Source of the DNA: Paenibacillus silagei
Lineage (GTDB): Bacteria; Bacillota; Bacilli; Paenibacillales; Paenibacillaceae
Length of the DNA stretch: 64,000 nt
Assembly (NCBI RefSeq): GCF_017874735.1
Contig: NZ_JAGGLV010000015.1
Span: 1 to 64,000 of the forward strand
Direction of reading: 5' to 3'
This document shows positions 25,404 through 33,604 of the stretch, piece by piece (position 1 is the stretch's first letter; each line of letters begins with the position of its first letter). The position numbers were made by a program, and so were the translations under genes. The notes under the pieces were generated by a model. The model did no database searches and was not told the DNA's origin. It saw nothing but the letters and a program-made list of their open reading frames with translations.

Positions 25404-26372
25404 GTGAAAAAGATAAATAAAAAATTCTGGCTGGGCATTCTTATGGCCCTTGCGTTCTATGGAATCGTAAAAGTTCTTCTAACAACAGGAATCCTTAGTG
25501 ATGTGAATCAGTCTATGCTGCTGCTCATCGGGGTTAATATCATGCTGGCCGTGTCGCTGAATCTGATTACCGGGATTACCGGGCAGTTCTCCATTGGTCA
25601 TGCCGGGTTCATGTCGGTGGGTGCGTATACCTCGGCGATTCTTACCCTTGACTACAATGTGCCGTTCATTCCTGCGATTCTTGCGGGCGGACTGCTGGCA
25701 GCGGTATTCGGTGTATTGATCGGGATGCCTACGCTCCGGCTTAACGGGGACTATCTGGCTATTGCGACGCTGGGCTTCGGTGAGATTATCCGCATTATTA
25801 TGCTGAATACGGAATATGTCGGCGGTGCTTCAGGGCTCAGCGGTATTCCGGCCAAGACGACCTGGACCATGCTCTTCTTCTTCACTCTGATCTCAGTCGT
25901 ACTGATTAATAACTTCATTAGATCTACTCACGGCCGGGCCTGCATTGCGATCCGTGAGAATGAGATTGCCGCTGAGGCGATGGGGATTAATACGACACGC
26001 TACAAAATCATCGCCTTCACCATCGGGGCACTGTTTGCCGGTATGGCGGGCGGCCTGTCGGCCCATACGTTCTATGTCATTACGCCGGGCAGCTTCAACT
26101 TCCTGAAGTCTTTTGAAATTATCGTCATGGTGGTTCTTGGGGGGCTGGGCAGTACGGCGGGTTCTATCGTGGGTGCGGTGTTCGTTACCCTGCTGTACAC
26201 CTACTTACGTGAATTCCCGGAATGGCGCATGATTATTTACTCGATTGTGCTCATTCTGATGATGATCTTCCGTCCAAGTGGCCTGCTTGGCGTAAGCAAA
26301 TTCTCGCTCGGCAAGTTCGGCAAAAAGGAGGCGAAGGCAAATGACGCAATCGAGAGCAGCGGTACTCCTTGA
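25404..26372 (+). CDS. livM: Branched-chain amino acid ABC permease LivM
   Basis: The 322-residue second permease has the LivM signature LNLITGITGQFSIGHAGFMSVGAY near residue 52 and AIRENEIAAEAMGIN as coupling loop near 178. The start is GTG, 12 bases after livH. Its 3' end overlaps the start of livG by 32 bases, which indicates coupled translation. Confidence 0.94.
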   Translation: MKKINKKFWLGILMALAFYGIVKVLLTTGILSDVNQSMLLLIGVNIMLAVSLNLITGITGQFSIGHAGFMSVGAYTSAILTLDYNVPFIPAILAGGLLAAVFGVLIGMPTLRLNGDYLAIATLGFGEIIRIIMLNTEYVGGASGLSGIPAKTTWTMLFFFTLISVVLINNFIRSTHGRACIAIRENEIAAEAMGINTTRYKIIAFTIGALFAGMAGGLSAHTFYVITPGSFNFLKSFEIIVMVVLGGLGSTAGSIVGAVFVTLLYTYLREFPEWRMIIYSIVLILMMIFRPSGLLGVSKFSLGKFGKKEAKANDAIESSGTP

Positions 26373-27123
26373 TGTAAAAGCGGCCAGCCGGGCCTTCGGA
26401 GGACTGAAGGCGGTCAGTGAGGTATCCCTTCATATTGATAAAGGCGAGCTGATCGGCCTGATCGGACCCAATGGTGCCGGTAAAACAACACTGTTCAACC
26501 TGTTGACCGGAGTGTACCCGCCTTCGTCGGGCAGCATTCTTTTGAACAATGAGTCTATCGGCGGGATGAAGCCTTACAAGATCAATCATAAAGGCGCTGC
26601 GCGTACGTTCCAGAATATCCGCCTATTTACGGCTATGACCGTGCTGGAGAACGTCAAGATTGCCTTCCATCAGCATGCGAAGCACTCGTTGTTCTCTTCG
26701 ATGCTACGTCTGCCGAAGCATTTCCAGGGCGAAGAGGAGATTACCCGGAAGGCGATGGATATTCTCAAAATCTTCAATCTGGCTGACCAGAGTGAAGAGG
26801 TGGCGAGCAACCTGAGCTATGGGAATCAGCGGCGTCTGGAGATTGCCCGGGCGCTTGCGGCCGGACCGAAGCTGCTGCTGCTCGATGAGCCGGCAGCCGG
26901 GATGAATCCGAATGAGACACGTGACCTGATGAATCTGATCGCCTGGATCCGGGAGGAGTTCGACCTGACCATTCTGCTGATCGAGCATGATATGTCACTG
27001 GTTATGGGGGTCTGTAACCGCATCTACGTGCTGGACCGCGGAATCCTTATTGCTGACGGAACACCGGCGGAGATCCGCAACAATCCGAAGGTCATCGAAG
27101 CGTATTTGGGACAGGAGGCGTAA
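26341..27123 (+). CDS. livG: Branched-chain amino acid ABC ATPase LivG
   Basis: The 260-residue ATPase has Walker A GPNGAGKTT near residue 41, signature LSYGNQRRLEIARAL near 160 and Walker B LLLLDEPAAGMNPNE near 178. The signature reads LSYG rather than LSGG, which is normal for LivG. AAGGAGG precedes the ATG inside the end of livM. Confidence 0.95.
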   Translation: MTQSRAAVLLDVKAASRAFGGLKAVSEVSLHIDKGELIGLIGPNGAGKTTLFNLLTGVYPPSSGSILLNNESIGGMKPYKINHKGAARTFQNIRLFTAMTVLENVKIAFHQHAKHSLFSSMLRLPKHFQGEEEITRKAMDILKIFNLADQSEEVASNLSYGNQRRLEIARALAAGPKLLLLDEPAAGMNPNETRDLMNLIAWIREEFDLTILLIEHDMSLVMGVCNRIYVLDRGILIADGTPAEIRNNPKVIEAYLGQEA

Positions 27124-27127
27124 CGCT

Positions 27128-27829
27128 ATGCTTACAGTACAAGGGATTAATGTCTATTACGGAGCGATTCATGCCTTGAAGGAGCTAAGCATCACCGTGA
27201 AGCAGGGAGAGATCGTGACCTTGATCGGTGCCAACGGCGCCGGCAAGTCAACGCTGCTCAAGACGCTCTCGGGGCTGCTGAAGCCCAAGACAGGAAGTAT
27301 CGAATTCCTGAATAAATCCATAGCGAATCAAAGCGTTCAGGCGATTGTCAAAGAAGGGCTGATCCATTGTCCCGAAGGACGGCGCGTATTCGCCAATATG
27401 TCTGTCGAGGAGAATCTCGAATTAGGCGCTTACCTGCAGGATGGAAGCAGCCTGGCTGCTGACTTCGAGAAGGTGTACAACACCTTCCCGCGTTTGCTTG
27501 AACGCAAGAAGCAGCAGGCCGGAACCTTATCCGGCGGGGAGCAGCAGATGCTGGCAATGGGCCGGGCTATTATGGGCCACCCGAAGCTGCTGCTGCTGGA
27601 TGAACCGTCGATGGGGCTGGCGCCGCTGCTGGTCCAGGATATTTTCCGGATTATCAAGGAAGTCAACGATGCCGGAACCACTGTCCTGCTGGTTGAGCAG
27701 AATGCCCACCAGGCGCTCAAAATCGCCGACCGTGCCTATGTCCTGGAGACAGGCCGGGTAGTGCTTGAAGGGGATGCCAAGGAAATGGCCGATTCCGATG
27801 AGATCAAAATGGCTTATCTCGGGCACTAG
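27128..27829 (+). CDS. livF: Branched-chain amino acid ABC ATPase LivF
   Basis: The product has 233 residues from the ATG at 27128 (AGGAGG upstream); a longer upstream extension overlaps livG in another frame and is not real. Walker A GANGAGKST near residue 35, LSGGEQQMLAMGRAI near 136 and LLLLDEPSMGLAP near 156. It pairs with LivG to power uptake. Confidence 0.95.
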   Translation: MLTVQGINVYYGAIHALKELSITVKQGEIVTLIGANGAGKSTLLKTLSGLLKPKTGSIEFLNKSIANQSVQAIVKEGLIHCPEGRRVFANMSVEENLELGAYLQDGSSLAADFEKVYNTFPRLLERKKQQAGTLSGGEQQMLAMGRAIMGHPKLLLLDEPSMGLAPLLVQDIFRIIKEVNDAGTTVLLVEQNAHQALKIADRAYVLETGRVVLEGDAKEMADSDEIKMAYLGH

Positions 27830-27903
27830 CAGGCAATCCATACTACAGCAGCATCACAGAAACAACATATATAAACTAAATAATCAGGAGGCTGGGAGAA
27901 ACT

Positions 27904-29100
27904 ATGAAGAAAATTGGGGCCATTATCTTGTCGACAGTATTGACTGCGGTATTAGCATCCGGCTGCGGCAACAACACAGAGAACAGCGGTAACTCTGCAA
28001 GCGGCGGGAACAGTGCCGGAGGCACGATCAAAATCGGGGCTGACCTGGAGCTTACCGGCGGCCAGGCTTCTTTCGGCGACTCGGCCTCCAAGGGCGCGAA
28101 GCTGGCGGTGGACCAGATCAACGCCGCAGGCGGTGTACTCGGCAAGCAGCTGGAGCTGGTAGTTGCAGACAATGCATCGAAGTCGGAGGAAGCTACACAA
28201 GCGGCGCAGAAGCTGATCACCAATGACAAGGTCGTGACCATTATCGGCGCATCCACATCGACCAACACACTTGGGATCGTTCCGGTAGCTACGGAGAAGA
28301 AGATCCCGCTGGTCTCGGTAGGCGCTACGAATCCGAAGGTAACCGTGGATGAGCGCAGCGGCAATGTGAATGAATATGTGTTCCGCGCCGCATTCATCGA
28401 TCCGTTCCAGGGTGAGGTTATGGCTAACTTTGCGCTCGATTCCCTGAAGGCCAAGACAGCAGTTATCTATACTGATACGTCCTCCGACTATTCCAAGGGT
28501 CTGCAGAAGTTCTTCGAAGAGACCTTCAAGGCCAAAGGCGGCGAAGTGTTGAGCCAGGAGTCTTACCAGCAGAAGGATTCTGACTTCAAAGCAGTTCTGA
28601 CCCGCATCAAAGCAGCGAACCCGGATGTCATCTACCTGCCTGGTTATTATGAAGAAGTAGGTAAAATTGTGAAGCAGGCCCGTGAGATGGGCATTACCGT
28701 TCCGTTCCTCGGCGGCGACGGCTGGGATTCCCCGCAGCTGGCGGAAATCGCCGGTGCCAAAGCGCTGGAGAATACGTTCATGTCCAATCACTACTCGCCT
28801 GAAGATACAGCTCCTGAAGTAACCAGCTTCGTAGACGCCTACAAAGCGGCTAACGGAGGAGCGGTTCCCGATGGTATGGCGGCCCTGGGCTATGATGCCC
28901 TGAAGCTGGTGGCTGATGCGATTACCCGTGCGGGTGAAGCTGATCCGGCCAAGATTACAGAAGCACTGGCAGCGACTAAGGATCTGCAGCTCGCTACAGG
29001 TAAAATCACCCTGAACGACAAGCATGACCCGGTCAAAGCCGCAGTTGTGCTGAAATTCGTGGACGGGAAGCAAACCTTTGAAACCAAGGTTAATCCTTAA
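27904..29100 (+). CDS. livJ: Branched-chain amino acid substrate-binding lipoprotein
   Basis: The 398-residue lipoprotein has signal peptide and lipobox LASGC (Cys21), a Gly/Ser/Asn linker, then a type I periplasmic-binding fold beginning IKIGADLELTGGQASFG. It captures the ligand outside the membrane for LivHMGF. It is last in the operon with its own AGGAGG. Its specificity could be Leu/Ile/Val or another amino acid; the downstream ald gene leaves alanine-type substrates open. Confidence 0.93.
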   Translation: MKKIGAIILSTVLTAVLASGCGNNTENSGNSASGGNSAGGTIKIGADLELTGGQASFGDSASKGAKLAVDQINAAGGVLGKQLELVVADNASKSEEATQAAQKLITNDKVVTIIGASTSTNTLGIVPVATEKKIPLVSVGATNPKVTVDERSGNVNEYVFRAAFIDPFQGEVMANFALDSLKAKTAVIYTDTSSDYSKGLQKFFEETFKAKGGEVLSQESYQQKDSDFKAVLTRIKAANPDVIYLPGYYEEVGKIVKQAREMGITVPFLGGDGWDSPQLAEIAGAKALENTFMSNHYSPEDTAPEVTSFVDAYKAANGGAVPDGMAALGYDALKLVADAITRAGEADPAKITEALAATKDLQLATGKITLNDKHDPVKAAVVLKFVDGKQTFETKVNP

Positions 29101-29191
29101 GCTGCGAAATTGCATATACTAAGGTGAAGGAACGGGGAGCCGGTCCGCAGGAGGCCAGGGTGTCTCTTGCCTCACCTTAACCGTGAAGAGG

Positions 29192-29218
29192 AAGGCCCCG
29201 AATGGGAGCCTTTCTTTT
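29192..29218 (+). terminator. Probable terminator of the liv operon
   Basis: AAGGCCCC/GGGAGCCTT (29193-29212, one bulge) is followed by TTCTTTT. It lies 90 bases after livJ. Confidence 0.6.
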
Positions 29219-29253
29219 CGCATCTCACAGGGATAGAATGTTGACTATACTTA

Positions 29254-29287
29254 CACAACTAAGCAGATGCTTCCGAAGCGAGTTGTG
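29254..29287. promoter_or_regulatory. Inverted repeat upstream of ald
   Basis: CACAACT (29254-29260) and AGTTGTG (29281-29287) enclose a small GCTTCCGAAGC palindrome. A further CACAACT with a similar left flank (GACTATGCTAA against GACTATACTTA) lies at 29318-29324, just before the ald ribosome site. The repeated element suggests a regulator-binding site for ald. Confidence 0.4.
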
Positions 29288-29340
29288 GCGGTGAGATATC
29301 AAGGAAGACTATGCTAACACAACTTTGAGGGGGAATCGGC

Positions 29341-30474
29341 ATGATTATTGGCGTACCCGCAGAAATCAAGAATAACGAGAACCGCGTCGCCATCACCCCG
29401 GCCGGGGTGGAAGCGCTCCGGAAGGCAGGTCATGAAGTGTATATTCAAGCTTCTGCCGGCATAGGCAGCGGTTTCAGCGACAAGGAATATTCGGATAAAG
29501 GCGCTGTGATTCTGGATACGGCCGCTGAGGTCTGGAGCAAGGCGGAGATGATTATCAAAGTGAAGGAGCCACTACCGGAGGAGTACGGTTATTTCCGCAA
29601 AGGGCTGATCCTCTTCACCTATCTGCACTTGGCACCTGAAGCAGAGCTGACCAAAGCACTGGTGGATAGCGGTGTGACCGCTGTGGGCTATGAGACCATT
29701 CAGCTTGAAGACGGCTCGCTGCCGCTGCTGATTCCGATGAGTGAGGTCGCCGGACGGATGGCGGTGCAGATCGGCGCCGGTCTGCTGGAGAAGCCGCATG
29801 GCGGCAAGGGCGTTCTGCTGGGCGGTGTGCCTGGCGTGCATCCGGGAGAGGTCGTCATTGTCGGTGGCGGAATCGTTGGCACCAATGCGGCGAAGATCGC
29901 GCTGGGCATGGGGGCACGTGTCACCGTGCTGGATCTGAATGCGGGCCGCCTGCGCGCGCTGGATGATATTTTTGGCGGGCGGCTGGTGACCGTGATGTCG
30001 GATTCCTATCATCTGGAGCAGGCTGTGCGCCGGGCGGATCTGCTGATCGGAGCGGTGCTGATTCCCGGTGCCCGTGCCCCCAAGCTGGTCAAAGAGTATA
30101 TGGTGCAGCAGATGGAAGAGGGCTCTGTAATTGTGGACGTTGCGATTGATCAGGGCGGGTCGATCGAGACGATTGACCGGATCACCACCCATGAGAACCC
30201 GACGTATGTGAAGCATGGCGTGGTCCATTACGCCGTAGCCAATATGCCTGGAGCGGTCGCCAGGACCTCGACACTGGCGCTGACCAATGTGACGATTCCT
30301 TATGCGCTGCAGATTGCCAATCTGGGCATTCATGCGGCGGCAGTCCAGAGTGCGGCGCTTGCGCGCGGCCTGAATGTAGTGGCAGGACAAGTGACCAATG
30401 CTGCGGTGGCCGGGAGTCTGGGGTATGAATATACGGATGGAATCCAGGTGCTGGCTGCTGGCGGGGATAGCTGA
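29341..30474 (+). CDS. ald: Alanine dehydrogenase
   Basis: The 377-residue product is full length for Ald, which interconverts L-alanine and pyruvate/ammonia with NAD. It starts MIIGVPAEIKNNENRVAITP; the catalytic Lys and His lie in KVKEP near residue 73 and LHLAP near 95, with the NAD-binding GGGIVGTNAAKIALGMGA near 175. GAGGGGG precedes the ATG. It follows the liv operon but has its own upstream region. Alanine dehydrogenase feeds amino acid catabolism and, in spore formers, sporulation and germination metabolism. Confidence 0.95.
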   Translation: MIIGVPAEIKNNENRVAITPAGVEALRKAGHEVYIQASAGIGSGFSDKEYSDKGAVILDTAAEVWSKAEMIIKVKEPLPEEYGYFRKGLILFTYLHLAPEAELTKALVDSGVTAVGYETIQLEDGSLPLLIPMSEVAGRMAVQIGAGLLEKPHGGKGVLLGGVPGVHPGEVVIVGGGIVGTNAAKIALGMGARVTVLDLNAGRLRALDDIFGGRLVTVMSDSYHLEQAVRRADLLIGAVLIPGARAPKLVKEYMVQQMEEGSVIVDVAIDQGGSIETIDRITTHENPTYVKHGVVHYAVANMPGAVARTSTLALTNVTIPYALQIANLGIHAAAVQSAALARGLNVVAGQVTNAAVAGSLGYEYTDGIQVLAAGGDS

Positions 30475-30482
30475 TCTTAAGA

Positions 30483-30518
30483 GGGGAGAAGCAGAGGCTG
30501 CACACTGCAGTTCTCCCC
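30483..30518 (+). terminator. Hairpin after ald
   Basis: GGGGAGAA / TTCTCCCC (30483-30490 with 30511-30518) with an inner GCAG/CTGC; the T-tract is weak. Possible terminator of ald. Confidence 0.5.
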
Positions 30519-30616
30519 GTATTTTCCGGGAAATGCGACCTTCAAAAAAAGGCTTGTCAAATCCGCCGACGTTTGATATAATCATTTTTGTTGTCACAAA
30601 GAAAAACTTTAAATTT

Positions 30617-30691
30617 GGCTCGTTGGTCAAGGGGTTAAGACACCTCCCTTTCACGGAGGTAACATGGGTTCGAATCCCATACGAGTCACCA
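30617..30691 (+). tRNA. tRNA-Glu (TTC)
   Basis: Cloverleaf with acceptor GGCTCGT/ACGAGTC, anticodon loop CTTTCAC (anticodon TTC), T-arm GGGTTCGAATCCC and encoded CCA. Its last 18 bases are repeated 113 bases downstream. Confidence 0.96.
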
Positions 30692-30804
30692 TTTCTTCTT
30701 CGAATGTATGGGATGAGAATCCTTGGGTTCGTTGGAGCATAGGCATCGTTAGGAATACTTCGCAATCTCGTAACGGAGTGGAGAGTATCCCATACGAGTC
30801 ACCA
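30674..30804 (+). repeat. Direct repeat of the tRNA-Glu 3' end (attachment-site-like)
   Basis: ATCCCATACGAGTCACCA occurs at 30674-30691 (end of tRNA-Glu) and again at 30787-30804, just before tRNA-Leu. An inverted partial copy GTATGGGAT lies between, at 30706-30714. A duplicated tRNA 3' end is the usual footprint of tyrosine-recombinase integration. The 95-bp interior holds no gene, so it looks like a scar or a tRNA duplication relic. Confidence 0.65.
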
Positions 30805-30808
30805 ATAT

Positions 30809-30891
30809 GCGGTAGTGGTGGAATGGCAGACACGCTATCTTGAGGGGGTAGTGGGTGTATACCCGTGGAGGTTCGAGTCCTCTCTACCGCA
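30809..30891 (+). tRNA. tRNA-Leu (GAG)
   Basis: Class II tRNA: acceptor GCGGTAG/CTACCGC, anticodon stem CTATC/GGTAG with loop TTGAGGG (anticodon GAG), a long variable arm, and GGTTCGAGTCC. The CCA is not encoded. Confidence 0.93.
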
Positions 30892-30900
30892 TAACATGCA

Positions 30901-30947
30901 AAAAGCAGGAAAACCTTGATGATTCAAGGTTTTCCTGCTTTTTTTGT
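30901..30947 (+). terminator. Terminator after tRNA-Leu
   Basis: A long perfect stem from AAAAAGCAGG at 30901, running to 30920, with 30925-30944, followed by a T-tract. It ends the tRNA-Glu/Leu transcript and marks the left border of the defence island. Confidence 0.95.
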
Positions 30948-31424
30948 TTTTTATTAAGTATCTGATGCTAACAGTTCTGTTTTGGCTTTGTTGACGAATT
31001 GTTGACGGGATTTTAATGAAGGTAAGATGAAATCTCAATTGCCATGGGTTTCGAATAAAGACAATTCTTCTTCTGCGTTTCCCGCTTTCAGAAACTTATT
31101 CAAGTTCTTTATTGTCGACTTCGGGACAAAAAGACGTTTTGATTCGGTTGAATCATGTACAATATGCGAAACCGGGGATATGGTTTGGAAACATTATTAT
31201 CGAATAAATGGGTCATACCTAACTATTCATAATTAATTGAACCTTACAGCGTACATAGCGCGGAGGATTCGGTTTTTTTTGCGTTGTAGCTCCAAGTTAT
31301 ATGAAGGGGGAAATTTAACAAACGTACGTTCCCTGACAACTATTGGTAACAATGATCAGGTATACTGGAGTTAAGATTAAATTTTCACATCCGGTGCTCA
31401 TTACTATAATAAGGGAGAATAACC
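30948..31424. other. Gene-poor left border of the defence island
   Basis: No supported gene. A 69-codon frame at 31027-31236 has a weak ribosome site and no family resemblance. TTGTTGACGAATTGTTGACG (30988-31007) is a short tandem repeat next to the tRNA. The 3' end should hold the promoter for the WYL gene. AT content rises here relative to the left half. Confidence 0.45.
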
Positions 31425-32375
31425 ATGGCTGAGAAAATTATACGTATATTTAATATCATTAACGCGATCCAGTCGAATCCTGGTATATCTGCAGCAGATT
31501 TAGCTTTTAAGTGCGATGTAGATGTAAGAACGATATACCGGGATCTTCGGCTGTTAGATACGATTGCTCCTATAACGAATACAGGTAAAGGAACGGGCTA
31601 TCGCTTTATGGGCAAGTTCTTTTTGTATCCCCTTAATTTTTCTGAACAGGAAGCGCTCGTATTCTCACTGCTACCCTCTATGATAGATGAAGATAAGCTA
31701 CCTCCCGGATTCCACACGGCATATGATAAGGTCATGTCTACACATCACAAAGAAAAGTCAAAGCAAAACAGTATCATTGAAGACATTACTAATATTATTC
31801 AGATGGGTACACCTGCATATCGTCAAGAGAGTCCCAATTTTTTGCAACCGATTATTCAGGCGATTTTAGACCAGAAGACAATACAAACCACTTATCATAC
31901 CCAGTATCGAAATGAAACTACCGAGCGGAAGATTGATCCGTACTACCTCGTGCCGCGTGATCAGCGCTTCTATTTAATCGGTTTCTGCCATACAAAGCAG
32001 GATATTCGGACGTTTCGAATCAGTCGTTTCCTTAAGGTGGATTCCACGACCGAAACGTTCGATAAAAGTGACTTCAATATTAAAAAGTATCTCAAGAACA
32101 CGTGGTCCATTGAACAAGGCGAGAAAAATATAACCTTTAAAGTACGGTTTAATGCTGAGGTCGCCAGGTACATTAAAGAGGAAGAATTATTCGTTCATCC
32201 GCGTATGACAGACAACAAAGACGGTAGTATGATTTTTGAGGCAACGGTTAACAACGAAAAAGAGTTTATACGATGGATTCTGCAGTATGGGCCAGCCGCT
32301 GAAATTTTAGAGCCGGCCTCAGTGCGTGAAACTTTGAAAGCTCAATTGGCTCAGTGGACTGAGATGTATAAATAG
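31425..32375 (+). CDS. WYL-domain transcriptional regulator
   Basis: The 316-residue product has an N-terminal DeoR-like winged HTH (SAADLAFKCDVDVRTIYRDLRLL, residues 20-45) and a WYL domain from about residue 140 (QTTYHTQYRNETTERKIDPYYLVPRDQRFYLIGFC), with a C-terminal WCX-type region. WYL regulators commonly head defence islands (BrxR, CapW types) and repress them until a nucleic-acid signal binds. It is the first gene of the island, with GGGAGA before the ATG. Its last codons (WTEMYK) are repeated at 33523, beyond the next gene. Confidence 0.9.
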   Translation: MAEKIIRIFNIINAIQSNPGISAADLAFKCDVDVRTIYRDLRLLDTIAPITNTGKGTGYRFMGKFFLYPLNFSEQEALVFSLLPSMIDEDKLPPGFHTAYDKVMSTHHKEKSKQNSIIEDITNIIQMGTPAYRQESPNFLQPIIQAILDQKTIQTTYHTQYRNETTERKIDPYYLVPRDQRFYLIGFCHTKQDIRTFRISRFLKVDSTTETFDKSDFNIKKYLKNTWSIEQGEKNITFKVRFNAEVARYIKEEELFVHPRMTDNKDGSMIFEATVNNEKEFIRWILQYGPAAEILEPASVRETLKAQLAQWTEMYK

Positions 32376-32412
32376 ATTTATAACTGTTTTAGTTAGAAGG
32401 GGGAATGTAAAC

Positions 32413-33516
32413 ATGAAAGGAAACCTATTTACATCTTACTACAGCCAATTGGAAAACCAGATCACAGAGGCTTTTTTAAAGGTGATGATGTATTCAACCT
32501 CTGACTTGACTGATAGTTTCCTGAACTTTATTGGTCTCAAAGGGGAATATGGCGTTTTCAGCTACGATTTCCAATTTGGGAATGATATACAAATGAATGT
32601 TCAACGAGCGGTGCTGATTGGTATTGCGGAGACTAGAACTGTGGTAGGTTTAGATAAACCTGTTAAACAAGAGGACGTAGAAGGGGAAGGGCGAGACGGT
32701 ATTCCTGATGGTTATATTTATGCAGGCAAGGGTACTTTAGCCCTTTTGTTTGAGATGAAACGTGGAGGCGGGAAACTCTATAGGAGTCAACTTAATGCTC
32801 ATAAACAGCGATTTCAAGGTATTGATATGGATTGCGTTGAAGAAGTTATTCTTACATGGAAGCAGGTTCTTAGCTTTTTCGAGGAACAGAGGATGATCTA
32901 TTCTACTGAGCATCGCAATTATCTGTTAATCGAGGGCTTTTTGTCGTTCTGTGAGTTTCATTTCGTTGGAGAAGTTAATACGGCAGTGTCACCAGAGCGT
33001 ATCATTGCTCGCTATGATATGAACGGTTATCTAAAATCCTTACATGAATATTGTATTGGACTAAGCCCTAACTCAGCTAAAAGTATGCGTGACTCTATAA
33101 ATTATTATGTAAAGGGGAGGTCATCTGCTTTTTTTACTGTATGGTATGGAAGGGGCTATCTTGTGCTTAAGCCTCAAGAAATAGTAGGTCTTCAATTCGA
33201 CTTACTTGTTGCACAACAGTTCGGTATATGTTGTTCTACGCCTTATGACTATAAAACACAAGAGACGTTTATTAGGATAGACTGGATTCAAACTCCAGAG
33301 CAGCTGGAACAAGTGAAGTTGATGATCAAATTAGCGTATGACAGCAAAATAAACAAGCAAACATTTGAAATCCAACAGTTTATTCAAGAATATGGGATTA
33401 CAATTAATGACTTTAGCCAGTCACGACTTGCTAAGAAAGGAATTAGCTACTTTGAACCTAAAACTGCTAAGGTAGAGGAGTTACGTAAAGGAATTTTAAG
33501 TGTGCTTCAAGGATAG
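32413..33516 (+). CDS. Predicted PD-(D/E)XK nuclease
   Basis: The 367-residue protein of no named family has a plausible PD-(D/E)XK core: Asp99 in IPDG, Glu114 and Lys116 in LLFEMKR, followed by a Gln/His helix SQLNAHKQRF. The C-terminal half is helical and unassigned. It may be a DNA endonuclease accessory to the island. It sits between the WYL gene and addB-like gene, bracketed by a duplicated piece of the WYL 3' end (32355-32380 and 33523-33549), so it looks inserted. GAAGGGGG precedes the ATG. Confidence 0.65.
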   Translation: MKGNLFTSYYSQLENQITEAFLKVMMYSTSDLTDSFLNFIGLKGEYGVFSYDFQFGNDIQMNVQRAVLIGIAETRTVVGLDKPVKQEDVEGEGRDGIPDGYIYAGKGTLALLFEMKRGGGKLYRSQLNAHKQRFQGIDMDCVEEVILTWKQVLSFFEEQRMIYSTEHRNYLLIEGFLSFCEFHFVGEVNTAVSPERIIARYDMNGYLKSLHEYCIGLSPNSAKSMRDSINYYVKGRSSAFFTVWYGRGYLVLKPQEIVGLQFDLLVAQQFGICCSTPYDYKTQETFIRIDWIQTPEQLEQVKLMIKLAYDSKINKQTFEIQQFIQEYGITINDFSQSRLAKKGISYFEPKTAKVEELRKGILSVLQG

Positions 33517-33522
33517 TTTTGC

Positions 33523-33549
33523 TGGACTGAAATGTATAAATAAGACTTA
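33523..33549 (+). repeat. Duplicated 3' end of the WYL gene
   Basis: TGGACTGAAATGTATAAATA at 33523-33542 nearly matches TGGACTGAGATGTATAAATA at 32355-32374, the end of the WYL gene including its stop, and the likeness continues into GACTTA/GATTTA. Both can be read as WTEMYK-stop. The copies flank the nuclease gene as direct repeats. Confidence 0.8.
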
Positions 33550-33604
33550 GCAGGAACTGCTGTATGTTCCTCGAAATATACAAGGTAGGAAGGATGTGGG
33601 TCTC

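Noticed and set aside
27952..29115. Long minus-strand frame (387 codons) opposite livJ
   Set aside because: Antisense of a well-supported binding protein; high GC at third positions keeps the frame open.
29572..30765. Minus-strand frame of 397 codons across ald and tRNA-Glu
   Set aside because: Runs through a tRNA gene and antisense to ald; not a protein gene.
30835..31038. Minus-strand frame overlapping tRNA-Leu
   Set aside because: Contains the REDSNLHGY peptide that arises from antisense reading of tRNA-Leu; spurious.
31027..31236. 69-codon frame before the WYL gene
   Set aside because: Weak ribosome site and no recognisable feature; kept only as a note in the intergenic entry.
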